Positions 53,281 to 64,000 of a DNA stretch of 64,000 bases are shown piece after piece. The stretch comes from Prorocentrum cordatum (lineage: Eukaryota > Sar > Dinophyceae > Prorocentrales > Prorocentraceae): the NCBI GenBank assembly GCA_963575745.1, contig CAUYUJ010010446.1, forward strand, positions 278,501 through 342,500, read 5' to 3'. The position numbers were made by a program, and so were the translations under genes. Under the pieces are notes generated by a model, which made no database searches, was not told the DNA's origin, and worked only from the letters and a program-made list of their open reading frames with translations. Numbering within the stretch: the stretch's first letter is position 1; each line of letters begins with the position of its first letter.

Positions 53281-54319
53281 TGCATGAGTGTGTGACTGCG
53301 TGAGTGCGTGTGTGCGCTTGTGCAGGCGCGTGAATGAGTGCGGGGGCGATGTCGATGACGCTGGCGATGGCGATGATGAGCGGGCGAGTGGGTGCGCAAG
53401 GGACTGAGTGACGATGAAGATACTAAGGATGACGATGACTAGTAATATGTGAATGTGCGCGGGTGACGAAGCGAGGGGGCGATGTTGCTGATGGTGCTGA
53501 AGATGATGATGATGAGGATGATGATGCTGATGATGATGAAGTGGGCGGGCCCTTGCCCCTGTTGCTGCGCGGGGTGTCCAAAGAAAACAAAAGCCCCACT
53601 TAGGATGTGGGGAAAAGAAAAATCGCGTTTGAGAAGGGCTGGGCGGGGCCCGCGCCGCGCGGCGACCAGCGGCCGGCCGGCGCGTTGCTCGCAGGTGTCG
53701 CTGTCGCGCGAAAGTTTACCCTACGCCGCGGCGTTGAACTTGCGCTGAGAAGGAGCAGCCGAACATCCGCCAACATGCCCCATCCTGCCCCGATCGCAGC
53801 GCGCCGCCGCGCGCTGCCGCGACGCGCCGACGCCCGCCCTGACAGCCGGCTGCCGCGCGAGCTGGGCCCATGCGTCCAAGACGGCACTTCTGCTCTGCAG
53901 CGGGGCCCGGGGGCCTCCGATGGAGTGCGCTGGAAGTCGCGCCAGCCGGGCTCAAGAGCCCATGGCGGCGCCCTCCTGCGAGGTCGGCTCAGGAGCCGCC
54001 GTCGCCAGCACTGGGTAAGGACCCCGTCCGATTCTGACCGCAGGTGGTTGCGCCAGCAAATCCCAGGAGCCGCAAGCGCGGGCGAGGGCCGCGCCCCCCC
54101 GCTGTCGCCCGCGAGGCCAAGCCCTCAGGAGGGCCCCAAGGGGCCGCCCAGAATTAGCCGCGCAGGAGTGACGCGCGCCAGTTGGACCCAACGCGACGCC
54201 TGGGAATCAAGACTCCCAGACAACGCGGCACGTATGTGGCGCCGCCTAAAGCAGATCCCACCCACCCACCCACCCGGCGCCCCTGGCAGCGGCGGCGGCG
54301 GAGCCACCCCACTCTCGGG
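53281..54319. other. No gene confidently recognised; short GATGATG tract
   Basis: GTGAGTG and GATGATG words at 53280-53560. 53600-54320 is GC-rich with a 238-codon plus frame lacking any motif. This segment is the 3' flank of the recombinase pseudogene on the minus strand. Confidence 0.4.
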
Positions 54320-55203
54320 CTAAGCGCGGACGAGGGGGGGGGGAGAGGAGGGTAGGCAGGGCGAGGGGGACCTAGGAGAACCGCTCCCGCCCCCAATGTG
54401 GAAGCGAGGATCGAGCGACATCTGCCGCAGCTGCGTCGATGCATTGCTTCGCCGCGCGACCCTGTTGACGCCGCCCCAACGCTCGAGCGCTCGAGTCGCG
54501 CCGTAGCTCTGGCGCGTGACGAAATGCCAACTCGCAGCGCCGCGACGCACGCAACGCGGCGTCAACCAATCGCGCTCGAAACCGAAACCGGAGCTGCAGC
54601 GAACCAGGCGAGCTTCCAAAGCCCGCCAACCTCCCCGCGCGATAAGATCTCCTGGGGGCAGCTAGGAGGGAACTGATTTGATGAATTGTAAAGCGCCCCC
54701 GTCGTAGAACTGAGCGCGTTCGTCTTCGTTTTCCACCCCCTGCTTCGGTCTCAAACAAGGTGAACGCGCGCATGCCTGGAACGTCAAAGAAATCGAAGTC
54801 CACGGGTTGCGGCGCGCGCGTCTCGCTGGACCTTAACAAACCGAGGTAGCCCGTCAGAAGCACAACCGCGAAACGATAATCCTCCGCCGATATGGCTGCG
54901 CCTGCAAGCCCCTGCGCGGCGCCAGGATGAAGGGGCACAGCTCGGGCGCGATGAACAGCCCGACGCCGGTTGCGCGCGTGCATTGCTGACAGATCCAGGC
55001 GCCGCCGGCGCTGCGGGAACAGCCGCTTGAACCCTGAAATCACATCGCCCCCACAGTTCAGAAGCATGTCGTCTTGGTAGAGATGGTCGATGCGCTCGCT
55101 GAGCTCGTTCGTAGTCCACGTTCGACGAGGAGCTCGGCAAAACAATGTAAAACTCGTGCAAGAACTGGAAGATTGCACGGGCTTCTTTTCGACAGCGATG
55201 CAA
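54320..55203 (-). pseudogene. Tyrosine recombinase of a DIRS-like element, second family, decayed
   Basis: Minus-strand remains in at least two frames. Main part: ERIDHLYQDDMLLNCGGDVI and SGFKRLFPQRRRRLDL (about 55090-54990), then AEDYRFAVVLLTGYLGLLRS followed by SE (about 54890-54820), then VDFDFFDVPGMRAFTLFETE (about 54800-54740). The C-terminal part is in another frame: VRRGAASWHFVTRQSYGATR and ERWGGVNRVARRSNASTQLR (about 54560-54440). In relatives these are 'FLR(T)GE', 'LRRGGAT..F...GS...V..RGRW' and '(A/C)RIY(I/V)'. Here the catalytic Tyr position reads S (ARRSNA). It is the 3'-most piece of the element that begins at 62651. Recognition is from motif order. Confidence 0.6.
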
Positions 55204-55824
55204 AATGCCCGGTTGGGCGCCTTCGTGCTTTACGTGCTTCCTCGGCTTAAGCGGGATTTTCTTGCGTTCGCGCGCCCCCGCGGGCGCGTTCGCAGACCCC
55301 GCTCGGGCGGCCCGCGCATTTCCAACCGCCGCTGCTCCAGGGAGGGCGCGCGCAGTTGCCGCCAGCGAGGCAGCGGGCAGAAAACCGCCGACCGAGACGG
55401 TTGAGGGCCCGGCGGCTGCTGGCCCGGCCCTTTGTCACAATGCGCGCTACCACGCGGCCGTCGAAAACACGCCGCATCCGAGTAGAACGAAAGCCCATTG
55501 AACTAGCATGGGATCTGTGCGCGTTGGACACTGCAACAAATTACACAAATACTTACACGCGGAGGCGATATCCACTTGCAGCATTAAATTGTTGCCCATT
55601 TCCCAAGCGAGCGCTGGGCGCGGGAACTCCTGGGCGGAGTCGCCGCGGAGCAACTGGCCGCGCAGGGCGGCGTCGCTGCCCCGGCTGTCGGCCGCCGCCA
55701 GCAGAGCGGCAAACTTCGCCCGTTCTTGTCTGGAGTCCAGGGGTCATTGTTCGAAGGAGCTTGAGAACACCATCTTTGATGCACTGGTGGACGCATGGGT
55801 CGTTGACTGCGCCCCTGCCTGGCG

Positions 55825-56604
55825 TTATCCCGCGAGGGGCCCGCGCCTCCTGGACAGCCGGGGCTGCAGGCGCGACCTGAAGTTGCCGCTCCCGAGCGGC
55901 GGCCGCGACGGCGCGGCTGCGCGCGCAACGCGGAGCTCTGGCGGGTAGGCTGCGTCGCAGTCGAGCGCCGCCCGTGGCGGGGGCTCCGCGCGGGCGGGCC
56001 CCCGCGGCCCCCAATGAACGCGCGGGGGGGCGCGCAGATGCGCAGCGCCGTCGCACCGCGGGGCGTTCCGCGACTCGACCTGCACCACCGTGAAATACAC
56101 CTCTGGGAGGCTCCGGCGGAGGCCCGCCGCCAGACGGGCAGGCCGCTTAGGGCTGTTGAGCGGGTGTTCGATGACTGCGAAAACCCAGTTTTGGTTGGGC
56201 CCGCCGCCCGATGCGATGGAGGGCCCCAGAGAACAACTCATCGATGATCGCGCGCAAGCTGCCGCGACGCACCCGGGCCAAGCTCCGCAGCGGGCGTCTG
56301 AAACCCCGATGCTTGAAAACGCAGCGGGCGTCGTCGAAGCCCGCGGCTGCGCCCGCTGACCTGCCCCAGCTGATGCCAGCGGCATCGCCGGTCTCCGCGG
56401 CCGAGGGCGGAAGGGCGGCGACGCCGTTGCAAGCCGCCGGCCAGGCAAGCTCGGCGCCTGCGCCAGGACCAGCTTCGCCGAACGGCGGAAGAGGGAGGTC
56501 CCTCGCGCCACACCGCCGGCGACGGCGTACCACCGCGCGCTTTTAGTCGACGGCCGCGGGCGGAAGCGCCGGCGGCGTGTCAAGTCGAAGCGGGCACGCG
56601 CCAC
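55825..56604 (-). pseudogene. Unassigned minus-strand frame within the large retroelement
   Basis: A 259-codon open frame. The central part is protein-like (PNQNWVFAVIEHPLNSPKRP; RRSLPEVYFTVVQVESRNAP; RVHWGPRGPARAEPPPRAAL), while the ends are Arg/Ala/Pro-rich. No domain is identified. It lies between RT and recombinase remnants on the same strand, so it may be interior element coding sequence. Confidence 0.3.
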
Positions 56605-56918
56605 AGACTAATTAACAACAGAAAACTGGGGCACAGCACTGCCAGAGTGCGGGCGCAAGAGGCCCAGGCGGAAATGGCAAGAGGCGCGGGAAAACCACCG
56701 GAGCGACGGGCGACGCGACAACTAAACGCGGCCCAGGCCTCAGGGGGGGGGGCTGCCGGGGCTGAGCTGAGGGGGGCGGCCGCGTGCACAGCAGCAAGTC
56801 AGTCGGGCGTCGCGCGTCGAAGAGTCAACGACGGCCAGGGACAACGCCGAAAAAAAAATTATCCTGGCGAAAGACCCAACCATAAGCAATTGTTGGTAAC
56901 GCGTTGTGGGTGCCGCTT

Positions 56919-58609
56919 TCGGTGGGGCTCCATATGGGGCCACGAAGCGCTGCCTTGGATGGGGGAACCGCATGCGGACTGCGCCACCGGGGCGGGCCTT
57001 CGGTGGAGCTCCCTATGGGGCTACGAAACGCTGCCCTGGGTGGGGGAACCGCATGCGAACTGCGCCACTGGGGCCTTCGGTGGAGCTCCCTATGGTGCCA
57101 CGAAACGCTGCCCTGGGTGGGGGAAGCGCATGCGAACTGCGCCACGGGGGCTTTCGGTGGAGCTCCCCATGGGGCCACGAAGCGCTGCCCTGGGTGGGGG
57201 AACCGCATGCGAGAGCAGCCACTGGGGCCTCGGTGGAGCTCCCTATGGGGCCACGAAACGCTGCCCTGGGTGGGGGAACCGCATGCGAACACCCCCACTG
57301 GGGCCTTCGGTGGAGCTCCCTATGGGGCCACGAAACGCTGCCCTGGGTGGGGGAACCGCATGCGAACACCCCCACTGGGGCCTTCGGTGGAGCTCCCTAT
57401 GGGGCCACGAAACGCTGCCCTGGGTGGGGGAACCGCATGCGAACACCCCCACTGGGGCCTTCGGTGGAGCTCCCTATGGGGCTACGAAACGCTGCCCTGG
57501 GTGGGGGAACCGCATGCGAACACCCCCACTGGGGCCTTCGGTGGAGCTCCCTATGGGGCCACGAAACGCTGCCCTGGGTGGGGGAACCGCATGCGAACAC
57601 CCCCACTGGGGCCTTCGGTGGAGCTCCCTATGGGGCCACGAAACGCTGCCCTGGGTGGGGGAACCGCATGCGAACACCCCCACTGGGGCCTTCGGTGGAG
57701 CTCCCTATGGGGCCACGAAACGCTGCCCTGGGTGGGGGAACCGCATGCGAACACCCCCACTGGGGCCTTCGGTGGAGCTCCCTATGGGGCTACGAAACGC
57801 TGCCCTGGGTGGGGGAACCGCATGCGAACACCCCCACTGGGGCCTTCGGTGGAGCTCCCTATGGGGCCACGAAACGCTGCCCTGGGTGGGGGAACCGCAT
57901 GCGAACACCCCCACTGGGGCCTTCGGTGGAGCTCCCTATGGGGCTACGAAACGCTGCCCTGGGTGGGGGAACCGCATGCGAACACCCCCACTGGGGCCTT
58001 CGGTGGAGCTCCCTATGGGGCCACGAAACGCTGCCCTGGGTGGGGGAACCGCATGCGAACACCCCCACTGGGGCCTTCGGTGGAGCTCCCTATGGGGCTA
58101 CGAAACGCTGCCCTGGGTGGGGGAACCGCATGCGAACACCCCCACTGGGGCCTTCGGTGGAGCTCCCTATGGGGCCACGAAACGCTGCCCTGGGTGGGGG
58201 AACCGCATGCGAACACCCCCACTGGGGCCTTCGGTGGAGCTCCCTATGGGGCTACGAAACGCTGCCCTGGGTGGGGGAACCGCATGCGAACACCCCCACT
58301 GGGGCCTTCGGTGGAGCTCCCTATGGGGCCACGAAACGCTGCCCTGGGTGGGGGAACCGCATGCGAACACCCCCACTGGGGCCTTCGGTGGAGCTCCCTA
58401 TGGGGCTACGAAACGCTGCCCTGGGTGGGGGAACCGCATGCGAACACCCCCACTGGGGCCTTCGGTGGAGCTCCCTATGGGGCCACGAAACGCTGCCCTG
58501 GGTGGGGGAACCGCATGCGAACACCCCCACTGGAGCCTTCGGTGGAGCTCCCTATGGGGCTACGAAACGCTGCCCTGGGTGGGGGAACCGCATGCGAACA
58601 CCCCCACGA
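56919..58609 (+). repeat. 77-bp tandem satellite, 22 copies, with a partial 154-bp dimer pattern
   Basis: Unit CGGTGGAGCTCCCTATGGGG (start) ... CGCTGCCCTGGGTGGGGGAA, CCGCATGCGAACACCCCCAC, TGGGGCCTT. From 57231 the period is exactly 77 bp and copies are almost identical; the first four (56919-57230) are diverged and of unequal length. One position after CTATGGGGC is C or T (CACGAA/TACGAA): units 5-10 read C C C T C C, and from unit 11 to 22 they alternate C T C T..., a two-unit higher-order repeat. Because 77 is not a multiple of 3, every plus frame stays open and each cycles through three reading frames every 231 bp. No stop occurs in any plus frame of the unit. Confidence 0.97.
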
Positions 58610-58989
58610 GGGGGAGGAGGAGGAAGGAAGGGAACGCGGGGCACCGTCTCTTCAAAACGAGGACCCAACACCACAGGATGGTTGGGAAAAAGGTGACGCC
58701 GAACCTCAAACGACGGCGCGGGCACCAGGGTGGCCAAGGCCAACGAGTCGTCGGTCGAAGTCGTGAATCGCGAAGAGAAATGCAAAGGCGAAGCCCTGGG
58801 CGGCGCGAAGCGCGAAGATCAGGGAGGTCAAAAGGACCGTCAACCACCGAATTGTAGCCAGAGGCGAAGCGTTGTGCCACCACGCACGCCACGCAGCAAA
58901 ATATTGGCCCGCGCGTGGCCGCGCGCGGAAATCACGAACCGATGCGCGGCGCAGCGCCCCCGCGCCGGGAGCAACTCGCGCTCGGCAGT

Positions 58990-60200
58990 TTCAAGCTCTG
59001 CCCGATGAGGCGCGCCCCCCAGACCTCGCGGCGCCCGCCAGCCAGGGGGCGAGGCGGCAGTGGAAACGCCGAGCCTCCGCCGCTCCGCCGCTGGCCCGGG
59101 GCGCGCCCGCGCAGGAGATGCCCCGGCGCAGCGGCGCCCGCGAGTTAGCGCAGCGTAGCGGGGGCAGCGCGACGAGGACAAGGACCTCGTCGACGACTGC
59201 CGCAGGCGGCTCTTGCGGAGGCGCCGCATGTGAAGGCCCGTTCGCTGGGCCGCTCCGGCGCCCCTCGGCGCGGCGAAATATATGTTCCATCGCTGCGGCG
59301 GTTGGCCAGCGGAAGCTGGCGGCGAAGCGCTCGAGGCCGGCCCGGCGTTGGACCGCTGCTGGGGGCCGCCTGGGGGCGCCTAGCAAGGCGACCGTGCGAG
59401 CCAACACCTTGAAAATCTTCGCACTGGAGCGGCCTCAAAAATCCGGCCACCCCGCGGGCGCCCCCGCCGAAGATGGCGCCAGAAGTGGCCAGTGGAGGCT
59501 GCTTCAGGGGGGGGCTCAGCTCCCCGGCGACTCCCGCAAATTTCCGGCGCTCGTTAGACTCGGGGAACCCGTTATTCTTCAGCTTCTCGGCGGTGTCCTT
59601 CATCTTGCAGATGTAGTCAAGCCAGTCCGCGCATGCAACGGGCGCGTTCTGGGGTGGCACCCTCTGCCGGCGGTCGAGCTCCTCGCGGCGGCCTGCCCCC
59701 GCGAGCCCGAGCGCGAATGACCGGGCCATGTCGCGCATGATCTCGACGGCAAACGAGGCCCCCATCGGAAGAGACCGCGCGCAGACGGACGCATCCTTGT
59801 TGGGGCCCCCATCCGAAGGCCGATTGCGGCGCGCGCTTTGCGCGCGCAGTGCCCCTTCCAGCGGGGAGGGAGCTCGAGCTAGTTGATGCAACTCTCCATG
59901 TCCGCCGACTGCGCCAAGAAGACTTCGCCCGGCTCGAGCCGCGCGAACGTCGGCTGGCCCGGGAAACGCAGAGGCAAAGCATCGCCGCGCACCCTGCGAA
60001 GGCGCGCGCTGCGGGGGGGGTGCTGGCGCAGCGGGGCAGGGCTACCTCCTGGCCCTCGATGGCCGCCGCCTTGCCCGCGCCCATCGCGCCCTGCAAAACC
60101 ATCAGCCCGTCGTCGTCTCCCAGCGCGCCCTGCTCCTCGACCCCCGCGAAAAATCCAAGCAGCGCGCGTTTGACCTCGGAGGGCACAGGGGCCGCTCCGA
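58990..60200 (-). pseudogene. Reverse transcriptase region of the DIRS-like element, frameshifted
   Basis: On the minus strand: SEVKRALLGFFAGVEEQGAL and DDDGLMVLQGAMGAGKAAAI (about 60180-60090), FPGQPTFARLEPGEVFLAQS then ADMESCINQLARAPSPL (about 59960-59850), a phrase KDASVCARSLPMGASFAVEI (about 59800-59736), NAPVACADWLDYICKMKD (about 59640), and VLARTVALLGAPRRPPAA with FAASFRWPTAAAMEHIFRRA (about 59400-59280). In the element family I recall, these correspond to 'FLAQSDIKDYFY' (catalytic Asp strand), 'VPMGWSWA' and the later 'LGHxTFxxLLRRxALSVFxxxYxFI' helix. The first catalytic Asp is kept (ADMES), but the YxDD box is not found. Several frames are used, so it is inactive. Confidence 0.55.
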
Positions 60201-60579
60201 CCGCGGGAGAAAGCAGCGCGCTGGGCAGAAGAGATCGTCGCGGAGCTCTTCCGACGCGAACTCCGCGACAGGGAGGGCGCAGGCGCGGCCCTGCGCCGGC
60301 CGCGCGAGGAGGGCCCGCGCGCGCGCTCCAAATCGCGATGCTCGTTCACCGCGCCCCCGCAGTAGCCGGCGACCCTGAGCTCGAGGCCCTCGGCGAGAGG
60401 GCCGACGTCGAAGGCGCCGGGCGGCCCCTCGAGCAGGCGGCCCGCAGCGTCCTCAACGCGCTGCTGCGCGAGCCGCTGAGCTGGCGACAGCTCTGGCGCG
60501 CGCTCGGCGCACGCGGGCGCTGCCGACCGCCCGGCGCAGGCCGGGAAATTCAAAGCCTCTGCTGCAAGCCGCGCTGGAG

Positions 60580-62651
60580 CTACGAAGCGCCGCCGCGCCT
60601 GGGCCGGTTCTCCAAGGCGAACGCTTCGCGCCGAGCCTCGGCCGCTGCAGGGTCGATGGAGACGCGAGCCCGGGGGCCCCGGCGAGGCGCCGATCGCAGG
60701 GCCGGCTGGCGAATCCACGCGCCCGCGCTCGCACACATGGCCCCGGCCCAGCTGCAATTCTTTTTCCGGCGCGCTCGACCCCCTGGCGAACTGCCCAAAA
60801 TGTGTCGGCGACTCTGGGCAAAAGCGGCGAGCTGCGCGCCGGCGTCGGCCTCCGCGCCGCAGCTGGCGGCTGCCTCGCGGAGCCGGCGCCGCCAGGAAGC
60901 CAGCCCCCCCGGGCTCTGCCGCGCAGGCTCTCAGCGGCCCTCGCCGCGCCCCTGCTTGCCAAGGTCCTCGCCCTCGCCCTTCTCGCCCTTGCGCGCGCCA
61001 TCCTGATTATGGTCGCCCTTTCCTCTCCCCCCAACCTTCGCGCTAGCGCTGTCGGAGTAGTTGGGCCTTTTTCCGAAAAGAGCCTGCTCTGGAGCTTCGC
61101 TGCGAGCTCCATCTCCTTGTCCTCGATGGCCGATGCGCCCCCCCCCGGGGGGCCCGCGCTGCGCGCGAGCTCCAGCGCCCCCAGCGCGGCCTCCGGGCCA
61201 GGGCGTCCGCAGCCTTGGCCCTGCAGGGCCAAGTAGTCGAGGCGCGCGGGCACCGTCAACATCTCCCTGGCGCTGCGGATCTCGAGGCCGCTCGGCTGCA
61301 AGAACTGAGCGAAGTAGCTCTTCGCGGAAGCTGGAGTGCCCCGGGGGCCCCAATGCTGCGCCTCGCAGCCGCGCCCCGGGCCGCTCTCCACGCGCTGGGC
61401 CGCCCGGGCCGCTAACTATACCTCGCGGGCCGTGTCGAAGGAGAGCAGCCGGGCCTGTCCAGCCTAGTCTTCGACGACGAGGCGAAACGAAACACCGACT
61501 GGTCGGAGTCGTCGCTGCGCGAGCGCCCTCGCTGCCTCCGCACGCGGTCGCCCGAGCTGCTGCGGCGGCGGCGGTCGCTCCTCGAAAGATGCCGTCCGCC
61601 GCGTTTGCTGCGGCTGCGGGCGCGGCCCTGCCGCTCGTCCCCGACGCGCTCGCCCTCCGCGCGCCGCGGGTCCTGGCCGCGCTGGCCACGGCTTTGGCCG
61701 CGAGGGCGCTTGCCCCCTGCGTGCTCGCCCCAGGAGCGCCGCGGGTGGCCCCCGCCCTGGCCGCGGCTCCAGCTGCTCAGGCGCTCGCCCCTGCCGTCGC
61801 CTTCGCCCTCGCGGCCCCGGGTCAATTGGGCGCGGCGCGGGCGGCTCGGGCTCCAACCCGCCCGGCCGGTGGCGCCCCCACGGCCCCCGAGACTGCGGCG
61901 CCGGAGGCAGGGCGGGCCCCGCCCGCGCCCGCAACTGCGCGCGCGGCCGGCGCTCCGGCCGCGGTCCCGCGCCTGACCGCCAGCCTTGTTGTCGCCGCCG
62001 ACCAGCTGTTCCAGCTCGTCGCGCAAGGCAGCCAGGTTGGAGCCAACCTGCCGCGCCAGCGGGTGGGTCAGCTGGGGCATTCGGCCGCCCCCGTTGTCGT
62101 CGTCCTTGTCCTTGTCCTTGTAGTCGCCCTTGCCAAGGTCCTTCTCGCCTTTGTTCTGGTCGCCTTGCCCGTCGCCCTCCGCGGCCTTCCTGTGGGCGAC
62201 CTTGGCGAAGGCCGCAGCCTCCTTGAAGCCGTCGTCCTTGAACCATTTCACCGCCTTCACCGCCGCGAAATGGTGCCAAACAGCCATCGGGTTGAGCGCC
62301 CGCCGCCGGTCCGAAGGAACGACGGGGCGCTGGCCGCGGCGCTCATCCCAATCATCCCCTTTGCCGGCGGTCTGCCGCCACAGGCCTGGGTTCGGGTGCC
62401 GCTTGTTCTCGAAGAGTCACCACGAGTAGAAGTCGTCGCTCGCCACCACGCACTCCTCCTCGAACAGGCGTTTCTGCGGGCCCAGGACCTGGATCACGAG
62501 GATGACCATGCCTTGCGCCTTCCCGTTCCCGTCGTGCACCTGGCACTCCACGACGTCCACGGGCCGCCGCGCCACTGCAGCAGCCTCCGGGTCGAAGCCT
62601 GGTGATGCCCAAGCCCCGCGCCTTGTGCAACACCGCCCTGAGACTCGCCAT
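60580..62651 (-). pseudogene. Gag-like ORF of the DIRS-like element (N-terminal domain, SR-rich linker, K/G-rich tail)
   Basis: Starts at ATG 62651 (MASLRAVLHKARGLGITRLR). After one frame change near 62575 it reads VDVVECQVHDGNGKAQGMVI and VLGPQKRLFEEECVVASDDF, YSW, an in-phase TGA at 62417-62419, then LFENKRHPNPGLWRQ and MAVWHHFAAVKAVKWFKDDG. A Lys/Asp stretch (KGEKDLGKGDYKDKDKDDDN) and a long Ser/Arg-rich part follow (about 62000-61500). After another frame change come ARLLSFDTAREV, SAKSYFAQFLQPSGLEIRSA and EDKEMELAAKLQSRLFSEKG, with TAG codons at 61464-61466 and 61416-61418 inside that frame, and finally a Lys/Gly-rich tail (KVGGRGKGDHNQDGARKGEK, about 61040). The order 'V(H)DG.G..(L)G.V(V)LV..(V)LGP', SR region, 'SFDTAREV' matches a gag-like ORF I know from dinoflagellate elements. 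RNA binding by the SR region is inference. Confidence 0.6.
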
Positions 62652-63785
62652 GTCCGCAAATGCGAAGCGCAAAACTGGCAAGTAAGCGGACGGCTCGATA
62701 GCAGAAAACCGAGTACACACCCTGGAGCAAATGGTTTCGGCGCGCACGCGCGGTGGCAGGAGCTGGAAAGATAAGGTTGTGTGGGCCATGCGTCGCTCCC
62801 CCACCCGAATCCAACGATGCTGCAAAACACATTCCCGCTCCAAGTGCGCTCCAGATGATTCCATGCAAGCCGCCTTTTCACTACATTAAGAATTTTGAAG
62901 GACCCGCACCGTACGGCCGCCCATTCAAGCGAGAACAATGTTTTGAAACGGGTCTGTACCGTATTTTTCTATAACGGCCATTGGGTTCAACACGGTGTCC
63001 AAGAACATCCCGGCTTTACAAAATGACCACCCCAATCCGTGTAGTCGTCGTACAAGTTTAATGTCTGGTCATGCACCGTGACAAGGTACGAAGCGGAACG
63101 CCACATTGATAAGGAATCGACCCCCCCCCGTGCCGCCGCTGCACATGTTGGAGCTTCTGGTCTCTACTTCTACGAAAAGATACATCGAAAGCCCCATGTT
63201 GAAAAGGTATCGCCGTCCCTCCGTGTCACCGCTTCAAGCTTTTAGACGAATGTGCGTGTCGCGCAGGCGAATGCTCAATTTTGCCAAGAAGCCGCCCTCC
63301 ATCCGCGCAGTTGCTGCAAGAACCCGTCCGCTTATTCGGGCCGATTTCGCGCGTGATCGGGGGGGGTCCGTCGCGCCGATCACGTCACGGCGGGCGTGCG
63401 CTGGCGGTGCTGCAACATGCCCGTCAGTGAGCGACGCAGTGCGCCTGCGAAAAACAATCGCCTGCGACCTGACAATCATGACGACGTGCGTGTGAATAGC
63501 GCCACTAAATCTTGCGATCCGATAAACGCGACGTGCCTGTGAAAACCACGATGTTTGTTTTTGAAGAACACATAGTCCGTGAACGCCACAGCGCCTGCGA
63601 ACATCAAAGCGCAAGCGAACACAGCGCCTGCGAACACAGCGCCTGCGAACACCACAGCACCTGTAAATACACATCGCCTGCGAACACACGCAGCCGGAAA
63701 ACGCCACAGCGCTTGTGAACACAACAACGCCTGAAAATCCGGTGCGCGCGAGCAACGCAGGACCTGGGGCCCAACGGCAGTGCGC
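62652..63785. other. No gene recognised; GCCTGCGAACAC short repeats near the end
   Basis: Probably the upstream flank of the retroelement followed by unassigned DNA. At 63580-63720 a 12-15 bp word (CAGCGCCTGCGAACAC) repeats about eight times. Confidence 0.45.
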
Positions 63786-63835
63786 AAGCACTAGCAAGAG
63801 CAGTAGCAGTCGTTGTAGTACTGGTAGTAGTATGG

Positions 63836-63887
<52 letters not shown>

Positions 63888-64000
63888 CAGTGGCAATAGT
63901 ATTAGTAGTAGTAGTAGTAGTAGTAGTAGTCGTAGTAGTAGTAGAGGTCGTAGTAGTAGTAGAGGTCGTAGTAGTAGTAGTAGTAGTAGTAATATCAGTA
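63786..64000. repeat. AGT trinucleotide microsatellite
   Basis: (AGT)n with AGC, CGT and GGT variants, running off the window end. Confidence 0.95.

Noticed and set aside
56647-58857. 736-codon plus-strand ORF and two further 600-codon ORFs across the 77-bp repeat
   Set aside because: All three frames are open only because the 77-bp unit has no stop in any frame; there is no non-repetitive conserved domain and no preferred frame.
63580-63720. Regularly spaced CAGCGCCTGCGAACAC words considered as a CRISPR-like array
   Set aside because: Repeats are too short and nearly adjacent, with no unique spacers of constant length, and the genome is eukaryotic.

Overview
The window is nuclear DNA of a eukaryote and almost certainly of a dinoflagellate. 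The decisive evidence is three to four copies of the dinoflagellate trans-spliced leader (core CCGTAGCCATTTTGGCTC) sitting in genomic DNA next to reading frames (22567-22588 minus, 9070-9090 minus, 32541-32563 plus, 45225-45242 plus). Supporting evidence is a WLQANHPDP/LRR gene and several retroelement protein families that I know from dinoflagellate genomes, long GC-rich stretches, and very heavy satellite and microsatellite content. Family resemblances are from memory, not from a search; Prorocentrum-like genomes are the closest impression. No bacterial-style operon, rRNA, tRNA or CRISPR array was seen.

Layout. 1-4200 (minus): remains of a gag-like/tyrosine-recombinase retroelement, reading from 4200 toward 1. 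5006-6661 (minus): a long unassigned ORF. 6880-7112 (plus): LINE endonuclease remnant. 7415-9090 (minus): retroelement ORF1-like gene headed by a spliced leader. 9091-10860: CT-rich DNA and an ACAT microsatellite. 11050-17140: long satellite array made of units of about 280-400 bp built from CTTGGGCCGTCTTGG-like words, interrupted at 13470-14020 by an inserted segment flanked by a target-site-like duplication. 17200-19480: microsatellite, array blocks in the opposite orientation and a hairpin-bearing dispersed repeat. 21077-22588 (minus): retroposed LRR gene with an exact spliced leader, abutting the next array (22589-25560, which inverts near 23800). 25960-29760: further satellite families. 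30060-38000: microsatellites and palindromes, with a retroposed coiled-coil gene at 32541-33109. 39900-44270: decayed retroelement pieces including a YADD reverse transcriptase. 44500-51700: simple repeats and mostly uninterpretable sequence. 51740-52660 (minus): a coherent unassigned gene with one internal TAG. 54320-62651 (minus): a large decayed gag/RT/tyrosine-recombinase (DIRS-like) element containing a 77-bp satellite of 22 copies. 62650-64000: unassigned DNA ending in an AGT microsatellite.

How it fits together. There is no pathway here. The window records repeated reverse transcription: spliced-leader-tagged cDNAs written back into the genome, two tyrosine-recombinase retroelements, LINE fragments, and satellites that fill and separate them. 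Nearly every recognisable protein frame carries single-base frameshifts or TAG codons, so most genes are annotated as pseudogenes; sequencing error in homopolymers is an alternative for some. Start codons are uncertain throughout because dinoflagellate introns and 5' ends cannot be resolved from the sequence alone.
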